A DNA stretch of 64,000 nucleotides from an uncultured Fusobacteriaceae bacterium (GTDB lineage Bacteria; Fusobacteriota; Fusobacteriia; Fusobacteriales; Fusobacteriaceae). Shown one piece after another: positions 8,457 through 17,041 of this stretch. Each line of letters starts with the position of its first letter. Position 1 is the stretch's first letter. The notes beneath the pieces are model-generated. The model made no database searches. It was given only the letters and a program-made list of their open reading frames with translations, and was not told where the DNA came from. Position numbers and translations under genes: made by a program. The stretch spans positions 141,580 to 205,579 of the forward strand of contig CAMQWJ010000001.1 of NCBI GenBank assembly GCA_947038515.1, in the 5' to 3' direction.

Positions 8457-8580
8457 AAAAAAAGAAAGAACCGGGGGACAGTTCTTTCTTTAAACAGAAG
8501 AGAATTATGAGTGCACTTTCATTTGATGAAGTGCTTATGAATATATTTACAACCTGTCTTCTAATTTTCCTTTTTTTATT
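8457..8580 (+). repeat. Structured repeat, copy B
   Basis: The copy opens with a hairpin of arms AAAGAAAGAAC (8461-8471) and GTTCTTTCTTT (8481-8491) around loop CGGGGGACA. A second hairpin follows with arms starting GCAC (8512) and ending GTGC, then a T-rich tail. The same 120-base arrangement recurs at 19936-20057. The T-rich end overlaps the stop codon of the YfcC-type gene on the opposite strand. No protein is encoded. It could be a small mobile element or a structured RNA; the rest of 8286-8575 holds only copies A and B. Confidence 0.75.
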
Positions 8581-10078
8581 GAAAGTTTATTAAAACACCA
8601 CCCACAACAAACATACTTCCCAAAACAAATAGAACCAATTGCATCTTTATTTGATATTTAGCCCATTTTACCCAACTTATTTTTGCTATTCCAAGAATAG
8701 CCATTAAAATACCTGATGTAGGTACTATCATATTTGTAAATCCATCTCCTAACTGAAACGCAAGTACAGAAACCTGTCTTGGAACTCCTACTAAATCTGA
8801 CAATGGAGCCATCATTGGCATTGTTAATGCTGCTTGTCCAGAACCTGAAACTACAAAAAAATTAAAAATTGATTGGAATACATACATAAAAAACGCACTT
8901 ACTGTTGCATGCATTCCTGATAATCCTGTCGCTACCCAATTAAGAACAGTGTTTAATACTGTTGGGACTCCTGGATCAGTTCCACCTAATACAAGAACAA
9001 TTCCTTTTGCCATTCCAACTACCATAGCAGCTCCTATCAAATCTTCGGCACCTTTTCTAAAAGAGATTCCAATATCATTAATATTCATATTATTCAGTTT
9101 AAATATTACTCCAATAATTCCAGCTACAACTCCCATTATTAAAAATTGAGTTGCTATTTCTGGAAGATAATATCCATGCCATACTACCCCATAAATAATC
9201 CAAGCAATTCCTAAAACTACTGTTAACAATACTAACTTATGTCCTATTTTAAAAGGCAAATCCTCTACATTATCTTTTTTAAAATCATCTCTAAAATACT
9301 GATCACTTTCATATGAGATAGACAATTCTGGATTTTTCTTTATTTTATTAGCATAATATAAAGTATAAACAACGCCTAAACTAGTAAAAAATATCCACAT
9401 ACCTATTCTAAATCCTGCTCCAGATAAAACAGGGATTCCTGCAACCCCTTGGGCAATTCCTACACTAAATGGATTCATCCAAGAAGTAGCAAATCCTATT
9501 TGTGTAGAAATATAACATATTAATATTCCTGTAATAGCATCATACCCCATCCCTACAACAATAGGAATTAAAATCATGGCAAATGGAATTGCTTCTTCCC
9601 CCATTCCAAATACTGCCCCTCCAAGAGAAAAGAGAACAAATACTAAGGGTAAGAGTAGATATTCAGTACCTTTTGTCCTTTTTATCATTCCCATAAGTCC
9701 TGCTTCAACAGCTTTTGTTTTTAATATTATTCCAAAAGAACCTCCTGTAATGAGTATAAAGGCTATTATTCCAACAGCAGTTCCCCATTTATCTCCACTT
9801 ACAAGACCTTCAAAAACATAATTTGAAACTCCTATTTCACCACCAGATGCAAAAAATGGAACTCCTTTCCTTACCGGTTCCCCAGTTTTGGTCAATTCAT
9901 AAGAAAATGAACCTGCAACTGGTACTTCTCTTGATTTAGTTTCTCCTAACTCTGTTAAATAAGTTATTTTTTTCAAATCAAATTTTCCTACAGGCACAAC
10001 ATAAGTAAATAGTGCCGCTGCTAAAACTACAAAAAATATAATAATATATGTATCTGGCATTTTGAATTTATTTTTCAT
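8576..10078 (-). CDS. YfcC family transporter (putative amino-acid/C4-dicarboxylate-like carrier)
   Basis: 500 aa integral inner-membrane protein with about 12 helices. The start MKNKFKMPDTYIIIF, a periplasmic loop with VPVAGSF, and core motifs GGAVFGMGEEAIPF, GFATSWMNPF and VSGSGQAALTMPMMAPLSD are typical of the YfcC family, related to arginine/ornithine-type and C4-dicarboxylate anaerobic carriers. It stands alone behind gatB with a 51-bp gap and might be part of that cluster's transcript. The substrate is not established for the family; amino acids or peptides are the usual guess. Confidence 0.8.
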   Translation of the reverse strand: MKNKFKMPDTYIIIFFVVLAAALFTYVVPVGKFDLKKITYLTELGETKSREVPVAGSFSYELTKTGEPVRKGVPFFASGGEIGVSNYVFEGLVSGDKWGTAVGIIAFILITGGSFGIILKTKAVEAGLMGMIKRTKGTEYLLLPLVFVLFSLGGAVFGMGEEAIPFAMILIPIVVGMGYDAITGILICYISTQIGFATSWMNPFSVGIAQGVAGIPVLSGAGFRIGMWIFFTSLGVVYTLYYANKIKKNPELSISYESDQYFRDDFKKDNVEDLPFKIGHKLVLLTVVLGIAWIIYGVVWHGYYLPEIATQFLIMGVVAGIIGVIFKLNNMNINDIGISFRKGAEDLIGAAMVVGMAKGIVLVLGGTDPGVPTVLNTVLNWVATGLSGMHATVSAFFMYVFQSIFNFFVVSGSGQAALTMPMMAPLSDLVGVPRQVSVLAFQLGDGFTNMIVPTSGILMAILGIAKISWVKWAKYQIKMQLVLFVLGSMFVVGGVLINFQ

Positions 10079-10129
10079 TTTCCCCCCAAAAAAATAGTTT
10101 ATGATATTTTTTCATTTTTTTATTTTAAT

Positions 10130-11575
10130 CTAGACTTTAAATTTTTCTTCAAATAATCTTGCTACAATTTCTGGATTTGCTTTACCTTTTGACTCCTTTA
10201 TCACTTGCCCCATAAGTCCTTTTAGAACCCTTGGTTTTTTCCCTTCATCTGCATTTTGATAATCTTCTACCATTTTAACATTACTCTCTATGACCTTATC
10301 AACCATTTTCTCAATAATTGCTAAATCTGTAATTTGTCCCATATTATTAGTAGAAACTATTTCTTCAGGGGAACGTAAATCAGTTAATTTTATTTCAAAA
10401 ACTTCTTTAGCAATTTTATTTGAAATAATTCCTTTATCTATAAGTATAATTATTTCTCCTAAATCATTTGCTGAAATAGAAAGCTCTTCAATATTTTTAT
10501 TTTGTTCTTTCAATACTCTCATTACTTCTGACATAATCCAATTTGAACTTAATTTAGGATTTTTAGATTTTTTCACAACTGCTTCATAATAATCAGCTAA
10601 CTCCATGTCAGTACATAACTGTGCTATATCATATTCTGGTATTTGATATTCTTTTAAAAATCTCTCTAATTTATCTTTTTTAGATTCTGGCATATCTTTT
10701 TTTATATCTTCGATCATTTTTTCAGAAATAACTAATTTTTGAAGATCTGGTTCTGAAAAATATCCATAATCCATTGCTTCTGCTTTTGAACGCATAAGTT
10801 TAGTCACTTGCATATTATCATCCCAGAGTCTTGTCTCTTGAAATATCTCACCACCAGTTTCAAGTATTTCTATTTGACGGTTAATTTCATAATTTATTGC
10901 CTTTGCAACTCCTTTAAAGGAATTTAAATTTTTAACCTCTATACGCTGTCCAAATACTGTAGCTCCCTTTTCCATAACCGAAATATTGGCATCACATCTA
11001 AGAGAACCTAACTCCATGGAAACATCACTTATTTTTGTATATTTTATAATACTTTTCAGCGTATTTAAATATTCATATGCTTCTTCAGAACTGCGTAAAT
11101 CAGGATCTGATATAATTTCAAGCAGAGGGATAGATGAACGATTAAAGTTTATTAATGTTTCATTACTAGAATGAATATTCTTTGCAGCATCTTCTTCTAT
11201 TTGAATTCTTGTTATTCTTGTTCTTATTTCTTTTCCTGAACTAAGTTTAAAATCTAAATATCCATTTTCACAATATGGTTTTTCAAATTGAGTTATTTGA
11301 TAATTTTTAGGAGTATCAGGATAATAATAATTTTTCCTATCAAAACCACTTGTATAATTTATTTTACAATTTAGTGCTAATGCAGCTTTTATTGCATATT
11401 CTAGTACTTTTTTATTTAGTTTAGGTAATGCTCCAGGATATCCTAAACATATTGGACAAGTGTGAGTATTAGGCAGAGACTTATCATACTCTGTGGAACA
11501 ACCACACCAAATTTTTGTTTTTGTTTTTAATTGAAGATGGACCTCTAACCCTATAACTGATACCCATTCTTTCAT
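10130..11575 (-). CDS. gatB: Aspartyl/glutamyl-tRNA amidotransferase subunit B
   Basis: 481 aa, full length. The start MKEWVSVIGLEVHLQLKTKT, the four zinc-binding cysteines around WCGCSTEY and CPICLGYPG, and the FDRKNYYYPDTPKNYQITQ segment are diagnostic, and a YqeY-like tail domain (residues ~330-481) binds tRNA. With GatA and GatC it amidates Glu-tRNA(Gln) and/or Asp-tRNA(Asn). Since asnS is also present at 50-51 kb, the Gln reaction is the likely essential one. AGGAGA precedes the ATG; the gene lies 60 bp after gatA in the same cluster. Confidence 0.97.
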   Translation of the reverse strand: MKEWVSVIGLEVHLQLKTKTKIWCGCSTEYDKSLPNTHTCPICLGYPGALPKLNKKVLEYAIKAALALNCKINYTSGFDRKNYYYPDTPKNYQITQFEKPYCENGYLDFKLSSGKEIRTRITRIQIEEDAAKNIHSSNETLINFNRSSIPLLEIISDPDLRSSEEAYEYLNTLKSIIKYTKISDVSMELGSLRCDANISVMEKGATVFGQRIEVKNLNSFKGVAKAINYEINRQIEILETGGEIFQETRLWDDNMQVTKLMRSKAEAMDYGYFSEPDLQKLVISEKMIEDIKKDMPESKKDKLERFLKEYQIPEYDIAQLCTDMELADYYEAVVKKSKNPKLSSNWIMSEVMRVLKEQNKNIEELSISANDLGEIIILIDKGIISNKIAKEVFEIKLTDLRSPEEIVSTNNMGQITDLAIIEKMVDKVIESNVKMVEDYQNADEGKKPRVLKGLMGQVIKESKGKANPEIVARLFEEKFKV

Positions 11576-11635
11576 ATTTTAATTTCTCCTTTTATTCCTT
11601 TCTTTATTCTCAATATTTTCATTTAAAGCTCAAAA

Positions 11636-13093
11636 TTATAATATCGGCATTTCAAATTTTCCTCTTTCTAATTCAAATGCACTTCCTATTGCAAATAATT
11701 TTTCTTCATCAAATGCTTTGGCTAAAAATTGAATACCAACTGGTAATCCCTGAGCTAACCCTGCAGGTACTGTAAGTCCTGGAATTCCTGCTAAATTTGC
11801 AGATATTGTAAAAATATCTTCCAAATATAGTTCCATCAATGTTTTTTTATCTTCCAATTTAAATGCTGTTGTTGGAGAAACTGGCGTTACAATAATATCA
11901 ACAGTTTCAAAAACATTATCAAAATCTTGCTTAATTAGATTTCTTACTTTTTGCGCTTTTTTGAAATATGCCTCAAAATATCCAGCATTTAAAACATAAG
12001 TACCTATTATTATACGTCTTTTAACTTCATCTCCAAAACCTTCTGTTCTAGACTTAGAGTATAGTTCCTCTATATTTGTAGCCTCTTTATTTCTATATCC
12101 ATAACGGACTCCATCATACCTTGCCAAATTTGAACTAGCTTCTGCAGGTGCAATAACATAGTATGTAGCAACTGCATATTTTGTATGTGGTAAACTTATT
12201 GGAACTATTATTCCACCCATTTTTTTTATAAGTTCTATTGAATCCTCAATAATTTTTTTAACTCCTGGCTGAATTCCATCAATAAAATATTCTTTTGGAA
12301 TTCCTATTTTCATTCCTGAAATAGATTTTCCTATTGAATCTAAGTAATTAGGTACTTCTCTAGTACTTAAAGTTGCGTCATATTCATCTTTTCCAGAAAT
12401 TACATTTAACATAAAAGCAGCATCTTTTACTGTTTTTGAAAAAGGACCTATTTGGTCCATTGATGATGCAAAGGCCATAAGTCCATATCTTGAAACTCTT
12501 CCATAAGTTGGTTTCATTCCCACAACTCCACAAAATGAAGCTGGTTGTCTAATACTACCTCCAGTATCTGAACCTAATGATAAAAATACCTGTTTAGCTG
12601 CAATTGATGTAGCTGAACCTCCACTACTTCCACCAGGTACTCTTTGAATATCCCACGGGTTTTTTGTTGCTCCATTAAACGAAGTCTTTGTTGATGAACC
12701 CATTGCCATTTCATCCATATTTGTTGTACCGATTATTATTCCATCAGCTTCTTTTATTTTTTCTACAACAGTACTGTTATATATACTTTCATAACTATTT
12801 AATATTTTAGAAGAAGAATTACTTCTTTCATCTTTCATTACCATATTATCTTTTATGGCTATGGGAACTCCTGCCAGAGCACCTATTTTTTCATTGTTTT
12901 TAATTTTTCTATCCACTTCTAAAGCATCTTTTAGGGCATTTTCTTTTCTTAAATGTACGAAACTTCCTATTTGTTTTTCTGTTTTTTCTATTCTGTCAAA
13001 TACTGTTCTTATTACTACTTCAGCACTAACTTCTTTCTTTGCTATTTTTTCAGCTATTTCCCAAGCTGAGAGATCTAATAGATATTCCATCAT
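11636..13093 (-). CDS. gatA: Aspartyl/glutamyl-tRNA amidotransferase subunit A
   Basis: 485 aa amidase-signature enzyme. The Lys-cisSer-Ser triad is visible in VPIAIKDN, PGGSSGGSA and GSDTGGSIRQPASFCG, and the C-terminal VPAGLAQGLPVGIQFLAK is conserved. GatA releases ammonia from glutamine and channels it to GatB. The start ATG overlaps the gatC stop (ATGA), and the AGGAGG ribosome binding site lies within the end of gatC, so the subunits are translationally coupled. Two adjacent ATG codons are possible starts; the first has the better spacing. Confidence 0.97.
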   Translation of the reverse strand: MMEYLLDLSAWEIAEKIAKKEVSAEVVIRTVFDRIEKTEKQIGSFVHLRKENALKDALEVDRKIKNNEKIGALAGVPIAIKDNMVMKDERSNSSSKILNSYESIYNSTVVEKIKEADGIIIGTTNMDEMAMGSSTKTSFNGATKNPWDIQRVPGGSSGGSATSIAAKQVFLSLGSDTGGSIRQPASFCGVVGMKPTYGRVSRYGLMAFASSMDQIGPFSKTVKDAAFMLNVISGKDEYDATLSTREVPNYLDSIGKSISGMKIGIPKEYFIDGIQPGVKKIIEDSIELIKKMGGIIVPISLPHTKYAVATYYVIAPAEASSNLARYDGVRYGYRNKEATNIEELYSKSRTEGFGDEVKRRIIIGTYVLNAGYFEAYFKKAQKVRNLIKQDFDNVFETVDIIVTPVSPTTAFKLEDKKTLMELYLEDIFTISANLAGIPGLTVPAGLAQGLPVGIQFLAKAFDEEKLFAIGSAFELERGKFEMPIL

Positions 13094-13386
13094 TCATTTC
13101 CTCCTACAACTTTTGGAACTATAAGTAGCCCCTCAAGAGTCTCTGGTGAATTTTTCATTGCTTCTTTTTGACTTAAAGATACTTTTATTTCATCTTCTCT
13201 CAATTCTAAAATATCACTATTTATCTGTATCAAAGGTTTAATATTATCCGTATTGACTTCATTCAATTTATCTATATGCTTAAAAATATCATTCAATTCT
13301 TTTTGCATTTTTTCAACTTCTTCATCTTTATACTCTATTCTAGCAAGTTTTGCAAGTTTTAAAACATCTTCTTTTGTTAATGACAT
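13090..13386 (-). CDS. gatC: Aspartyl/glutamyl-tRNA amidotransferase subunit C
   Basis: 98 aa. MSLTKEDVLKLAKLARIEY, LNDIFKHIDKLNEVNTDNI and the ending LLIVPKVV are typical GatC features; this small subunit wraps around and stabilises GatA and GatB. The start could be ATG at 13386 (11 nt after AAGGAG) or TTG at 13392 (5 nt after it); I chose ATG from family length. It is the first of the gatCAB block and overlaps gatA by 4 nt. Confidence 0.93.
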   Translation of the reverse strand: MSLTKEDVLKLAKLARIEYKDEEVEKMQKELNDIFKHIDKLNEVNTDNIKPLIQINSDILELREDEIKVSLSQKEAMKNSPETLEGLLIVPKVVGGNE

Positions 13387-13404
13387 ATTCAATTCAACTC
13401 CTTG

Positions 13405-14136
13405 TTACTTTCTTTTTACTTCTCCCATGGAATACAAATATTTTATTTCCTCTTCAGTCAGAGATCTGTATTCTCCACTCCTCAAGCCAGAAATATCAAT
13501 TTCTCCAATTTTATTTCTTTTTAATTTTTCTACTCTATATCCTACTGCAGAGATCATTCGTCTTATTTGACGATTTCTTCCCTCTCTTATTGATAATATA
13601 ATTTTAGTAAAAGTATCCTCACGTTCTTTGATTTTCACCAATGCTGGTAATGTTATTCCATCTTCCAACTCTACTCCATATTTAAGAATAGTAATAGCTT
13701 TATCAGTGATTGCTCCTTTTACTGTAACTTCATATTCTTTATATATTTCAGTTCTTGGATGAATAACTTTATTAAAAAGATCCCCATCATTAGTCAATAG
13801 TATTGCTCCTTCAGTCTCATAGTCAAGTCTACCTATTGGATAGATCCTCTCTTTTGTTTCTATCATATCAACAACAGTTTTTCTTCCTCTATCATCAGAA
13901 ACTGAACTTAAAACTTTCAAAGGTTTATTTAATAGAAAATAAACCTTTTCTTTTTTATCTTCTATATTTAATATTTTGTTATTAATTTCGATAACATCAT
14001 CATTATTTATTCTTTCACCTGAAGTAGGGATTTTTCCATTAATTTTAATTTGACCTTTTTTAATCATATTGTCAATTTCACGCCTGGAAGCAACTCCATT
14101 ACTTGCAAGAAACTTATTAATTCGTACTTTCTCCAT
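13405..14136 (-). CDS. rluB: 16S/23S rRNA pseudouridine synthase (RluB/RsuA family)
   Basis: 243 aa. The N-terminal S4 RNA-binding domain (RINKFLASNGVASRREID) is followed by the catalytic domain with YPIGRLDYETEGAILLTNDG, whose Asp is the nucleophile, and GRNRQIRRM. The ATG at 14136 follows GAGGTGAGG, so the in-frame GTG within that site is rejected. The gene overlaps scpB by 20 bp; scpB-rluB linkage is common in low-GC bacteria. Whether the target is 23S U2605 (RluB) or 16S U516 (RsuA) cannot be decided from the sequence. Confidence 0.9.
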   Translation of the reverse strand: MEKVRINKFLASNGVASRREIDNMIKKGQIKINGKIPTSGERINNDDVIEINNKILNIEDKKEKVYFLLNKPLKVLSSVSDDRGRKTVVDMIETKERIYPIGRLDYETEGAILLTNDGDLFNKVIHPRTEIYKEYEVTVKGAITDKAITILKYGVELEDGITLPALVKIKEREDTFTKIILSIREGRNRQIRRMISAVGYRVEKLKRNKIGEIDISGLRSGEYRSLTEEEIKYLYSMGEVKRK

Positions 14137-14647
14137 AAACCTCACCTCTCATTGCAGTATGATTAGGTAACTCTTCAACAGTTTTTATCCCTAAATATGC
14201 TAGAAAATTTTCAGTAACTTCATAAAGTTTAGGTCTACCTTGAGATTTTTTCTCTCCACAAACTCTAACAAAATTTCTTTCTTCCAAAGAATTAACAATG
14301 CTATCAGCTGCAACACCTCTAATAGCTTCTATATCACCCTTAGTTACAGGTTGCTTATATGCTATTATAGATACCACTTCCAATGCTGCCTTACTTAATT
14401 TTTTTGGTTTTGATTCTTGGTTAAAAAATAAATTTATCGTCTCACCACAAAGGGGGTTCGTAACCAAATAGACTTTTTCATCCTTTATCTCTACATTTAT
14501 TCCAGTATATTTCCGTTCTTCTTTCAATTTATCTATTACTTCTATTATTTCTATTACTGAAATTGAAAAATATTTTGCAATCTCTTTTATTTTGATACTC
14601 TCATCGCCTATAAATAAAATTGCTTCGATACGTTCTTTAATATCCAT
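14117..14647 (-). CDS. scpB: Segregation and condensation protein B
   Basis: 176 aa with two winged-helix domains. Diagnostic parts are IEAILFIGDESIKIKEIAKYF, KAALEVVSIIAYKQPVTKGDIEAIRGV and GRPKLYEVTENFLAYLGI. ScpB is the kite-type subunit of the SMC-ScpAB condensin that organises the chromosome. The ATG at 14647 is preferred over the adjacent TTG; the ribosome binding site is GGGAGTGAG. Unusually for a bacterium with scpB-rluB linkage, scpA is not next to it: mreB precedes it by 23 bp. Confidence 0.93.
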   Translation of the reverse strand: MDIKERIEAILFIGDESIKIKEIAKYFSISVIEIIEVIDKLKEERKYTGINVEIKDEKVYLVTNPLCGETINLFFNQESKPKKLSKAALEVVSIIAYKQPVTKGDIEAIRGVAADSIVNSLEERNFVRVCGEKKSQGRPKLYEVTENFLAYLGIKTVEELPNHTAMRGEVYGESTN

Positions 14648-14670
14648 CAACGTCTCACTCCCTTCAGTTC

Positions 14671-15717
14671 TTAATACTCAGTTTCTGTGGTAATAAGAAC
14701 ATTTTTATACTTATTAAATGATTCTAAAACCTTTTGAATACCACTTATAACATGATATCTCGAATTATCTGGCACATGAACCTTTGTTCCTATAGCATTT
14801 TCAATTTTTTTATCGAGTCCTCTTATTAGAGCCCCTCCACCTGACAAATATATTCCATTTCTTTTTATATCTGATGATAACTCTGGTGGTGTCATTTCCA
14901 ATATAGCTCTAATCTCTTCTATTATTTCTTCAGTTAATTCTCCCATAATAGAAATAAGTTCTGAAGATACTACTATAATACTTTTTGGCAAACCATTTAA
15001 AGTACTACGCCCGCTCACCTCTATTTCCAGTTCCTCTTCCTGCTCAACAACACAACCAACGGCTTTTTTTATGTCCTCTGAGGTTACTTCTCCTATAGCC
15101 AAATTATATTTTTGTCTTATATATTCCATTATTGCAATATCGATTCTATCTCCTGCTACTCTAAAAGACGAAGCCTTAATAACTCCACCTAATGATATAA
15201 CTGTAATTTCTGAAGTACCACCACCTATATCTACAACCATATATCCATTTGCATCAAATATATCTAACCCCATTCCTACAGCAGCAGCTATTGGCTCTTC
15301 TATTAAATAAGCTTCTCTTGCTCCTGCTTCTCTTGCTACTTCTATAACTGCCCTTTTTTCTACTTGAGTTCCCCCTGCTGGAACACAAAGAATTACTCTA
15401 GGAGTTGAAATTAATTTTTTAGAGTTTGTTTTTTTATAAAAATTTCTAAGCATCTTTTCTGTTACTTCATAATCTGCAATAACTCCATTTTTTAATGGTC
15501 TTATTGCTTCTAAATAACTCGGAGTTTTACCTATCATTTTTTTTGCAATATTTCCAAATTCAAATATCTCTTTTGTTTTTGAGTTTATTACTACAACAGA
15601 ATCTTCACTTAATATAACACCCTTCTTTTTTGTACAAATCAAAGTTTTTGAAGTTCCTAAATCTATTCCTAAATCTTCTGAAAATGCTCCTAAAAAATTT
15701 TTAATATACTTATTCAT
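14671..15717 (-). CDS. mreB: Rod shape-determining protein MreB/Mbl (bacterial actin)
   Basis: 348 aa, typical MreB length. The actin-fold phosphate motifs are clear: EDLGIDLGTSKTLIC, VVDIGGGTSEITVISLGG and GIYLSGGGALIRGLD, and PAGGTQVEKRAVIEVAREAGA is the family signature. MreB filaments direct lateral wall synthesis at the inner membrane. GGGAG precedes the ATG. The usual mreC and mreD partners do not follow; instead an unrecognised membrane protein gene lies immediately upstream and scpB downstream, so the partner genes must be elsewhere or be replaced. Confidence 0.94.
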   Translation of the reverse strand: MNKYIKNFLGAFSEDLGIDLGTSKTLICTKKKGVILSEDSVVVINSKTKEIFEFGNIAKKMIGKTPSYLEAIRPLKNGVIADYEVTEKMLRNFYKKTNSKKLISTPRVILCVPAGGTQVEKRAVIEVAREAGAREAYLIEEPIAAAVGMGLDIFDANGYMVVDIGGGTSEITVISLGGVIKASSFRVAGDRIDIAIMEYIRQKYNLAIGEVTSEDIKKAVGCVVEQEEELEIEVSGRSTLNGLPKSIIVVSSELISIMGELTEEIIEEIRAILEMTPPELSSDIKRNGIYLSGGGALIRGLDKKIENAIGTKVHVPDNSRYHVISGIQKVLESFNKYKNVLITTETEY

Positions 15718-15729
15718 CTATAACTCCCT

Positions 15730-16458
15730 TTATATTTTTCTATCAATAAGGTCTATCTTCATATCCTCTTCAATAATTTTTTCAGAATTAATTCTTTCAG
15801 GATACTTTTCTTTTAATTCTGCAATAAGTTTTTCTATTTGTCTTTGTTTATCTTCGTTTATTTTTATTAATTTCTCACTTTCATTTTTTTCAATAAACTC
15901 TTTTATTAAAATTTTTTCTTTTATCTCTTTCTCTTCCTTTTCATTTTTTTTCATTTTTTCATATCTTATCACTAATTTTTTTATATTTTTTACAATAATC
16001 CAATTATATATTATAATCCCCATTATCAATAAAATAGCTCCACAAATCAGGAAAATAATATAAAATAATGTTTTATTTTGGACAAACAAACCTTTTTCTA
16101 ATAAATAGCTAGTTACTAGCCCTAACTTATAGTCAAAAATAGTTATACTCAAAAATTTATCCCTTGTTTCTACTCCAATAACATTTGAAAATAAATTTAA
16201 CTTCCAAGATAATAGTAGGTAAAACACTGAATATACAACTAAATAAATATAATAATTTATAACAGTAAAAATATTTCTTTTTTTATTACTCTTTACGTAT
16301 CTTATCAAAAAATTAAATATCATTACAATATAAATTAAATATTGCATTCTTCCAAAATATACATTAATAACTTGCCAAAAGCCATTATCTAAAAAAATAT
16401 TACTCTTAAAATATCCATAAAATAAAAGTAATAGTATTATAAAATTTATATTTTTCAT
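15730..16458 (-). CDS. Unrecognised membrane protein with charged coiled-coil tail, upstream of mreB
   Basis: 242 aa. About four membrane helices (roughly residues 3-20, 34-54, 67-90, 128-155) are followed by some 80 residues of Lys/Glu-rich helix likely to form a cytoplasmic coiled coil (KKNEKEEKEIKEKILIK onwards). I do not recognise the family. It ends 12 bp before mreB and is the first gene of the minus-strand cluster with its own promoter, so an envelope or shape role alongside MreB is a reasonable inference but unproven. The second ATG (16458) is used because AAGGA is correctly spaced from it and too close to the first. Confidence 0.7.
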   Translation of the reverse strand: MKNINFIILLLLFYGYFKSNIFLDNGFWQVINVYFGRMQYLIYIVMIFNFLIRYVKSNKKRNIFTVINYYIYLVVYSVFYLLLSWKLNLFSNVIGVETRDKFLSITIFDYKLGLVTSYLLEKGLFVQNKTLFYIIFLICGAILLIMGIIIYNWIIVKNIKKLVIRYEKMKKNEKEEKEIKEKILIKEFIEKNESEKLIKINEDKQRQIEKLIAELKEKYPERINSEKIIEEDMKIDLIDRKI

Positions 16459-16488
16459 TTTTATCATCCTTCTTTTTTTCTTCTTTTA

Positions 16489-16539
16489 ATTTTATCATAT
16501 TAGAAAAGAGTTTTCAAGTTATATAAACCATGTTATAAT
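16489..16539. promoter_or_regulatory. Back-to-back divergent promoters of the mreB cluster and the rseC-like gene
   Basis: Minus strand: TTGAAA (16517-16512), 17-nt spacer, TAAAAT (16494-16489), driving the mreB-scpB-rluB-gatCAB direction. Plus strand: TTTTCA (16511-16516), 17-nt spacer, TATAAT (16534-16539) for the rseC-like gene. The two -35 boxes overlap, so RNA polymerase binding in one direction would exclude the other. Confidence 0.55.
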
Positions 16540-16578
16540 TATTTTATCATATTTTTTTAACAGGAGGCTAAATATTCC

Positions 16579-16977
16579 ATGCATAATAAAGGAATTATTA
16601 AAAATATTGAAAACAATTTTATTACTATTAACTTCTATAAAAGTACTGCCTGCTCCCACTGTTCGTCTTGTAGCGAGAAGAATAAATTTGGTATTACTAT
16701 TTCTATTGATAAACCAGCTAACTTTAACAAAAATATTGGTGATGAAATTAATCTTGAAATAGAAGATCGAATTCTTTTAAAATTATCTTTTATAACTTAT
16801 ATTTTCCCAGCTTTATTTATGATTTTAGGCTATTTTGTTTCTACCTTTTTAGGTGGAACTCAAGGTATTTCCATAATTTCTAGTTTCTCATTTTTAATTA
16901 TTTCTTTTTTCTGTCTCTTTTTTTATGATAAAAAAAGAAGCAAATATATTAAAAATGATTTTTTAATTTTGGATTAA
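16579..16977 (+). CDS. SoxR-reducing-system RseC/MucC family membrane protein
   Basis: 132 aa. A cytoplasmic beta domain carries the cysteine cluster ACSHCSSCSEK (residues ~26-36), as in RseC, followed by two membrane helices (about 74-93 and 98-118). In other bacteria RseC is linked with the Rnf electron-transport complex and reduction of the SoxR iron-sulfur cluster. No rnf gene is in this window. AGGAGG lies 11 nt before the ATG, rather far. A hairpin (16976-17001) overlaps the stop codon. Confidence 0.82.
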   Translation: MHNKGIIKNIENNFITINFYKSTACSHCSSCSEKNKFGITISIDKPANFNKNIGDEINLEIEDRILLKLSFITYIFPALFMILGYFVSTFLGGTQGISIISSFSFLIISFFCLFFYDKKRSKYIKNDFLILD

Positions 16978-17001
16978 TCATATAATATTTATTATATGAT
17001 T
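16976..17001 (+). other. Stem-loop at the 3' end of the rseC-like gene
   Basis: AATCATATAAT and ATTATATGATT pair perfectly over 11 bp with a 4-nt loop, starting inside the stop codon. There is no T-run after it, so it is more likely an mRNA 3'-end or stability structure than an intrinsic terminator. Confidence 0.4.
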
Positions 17002-17041
17002 ATGTATTAACCCTTTTCAAATATTTGTTTAAGGTAGGCCA

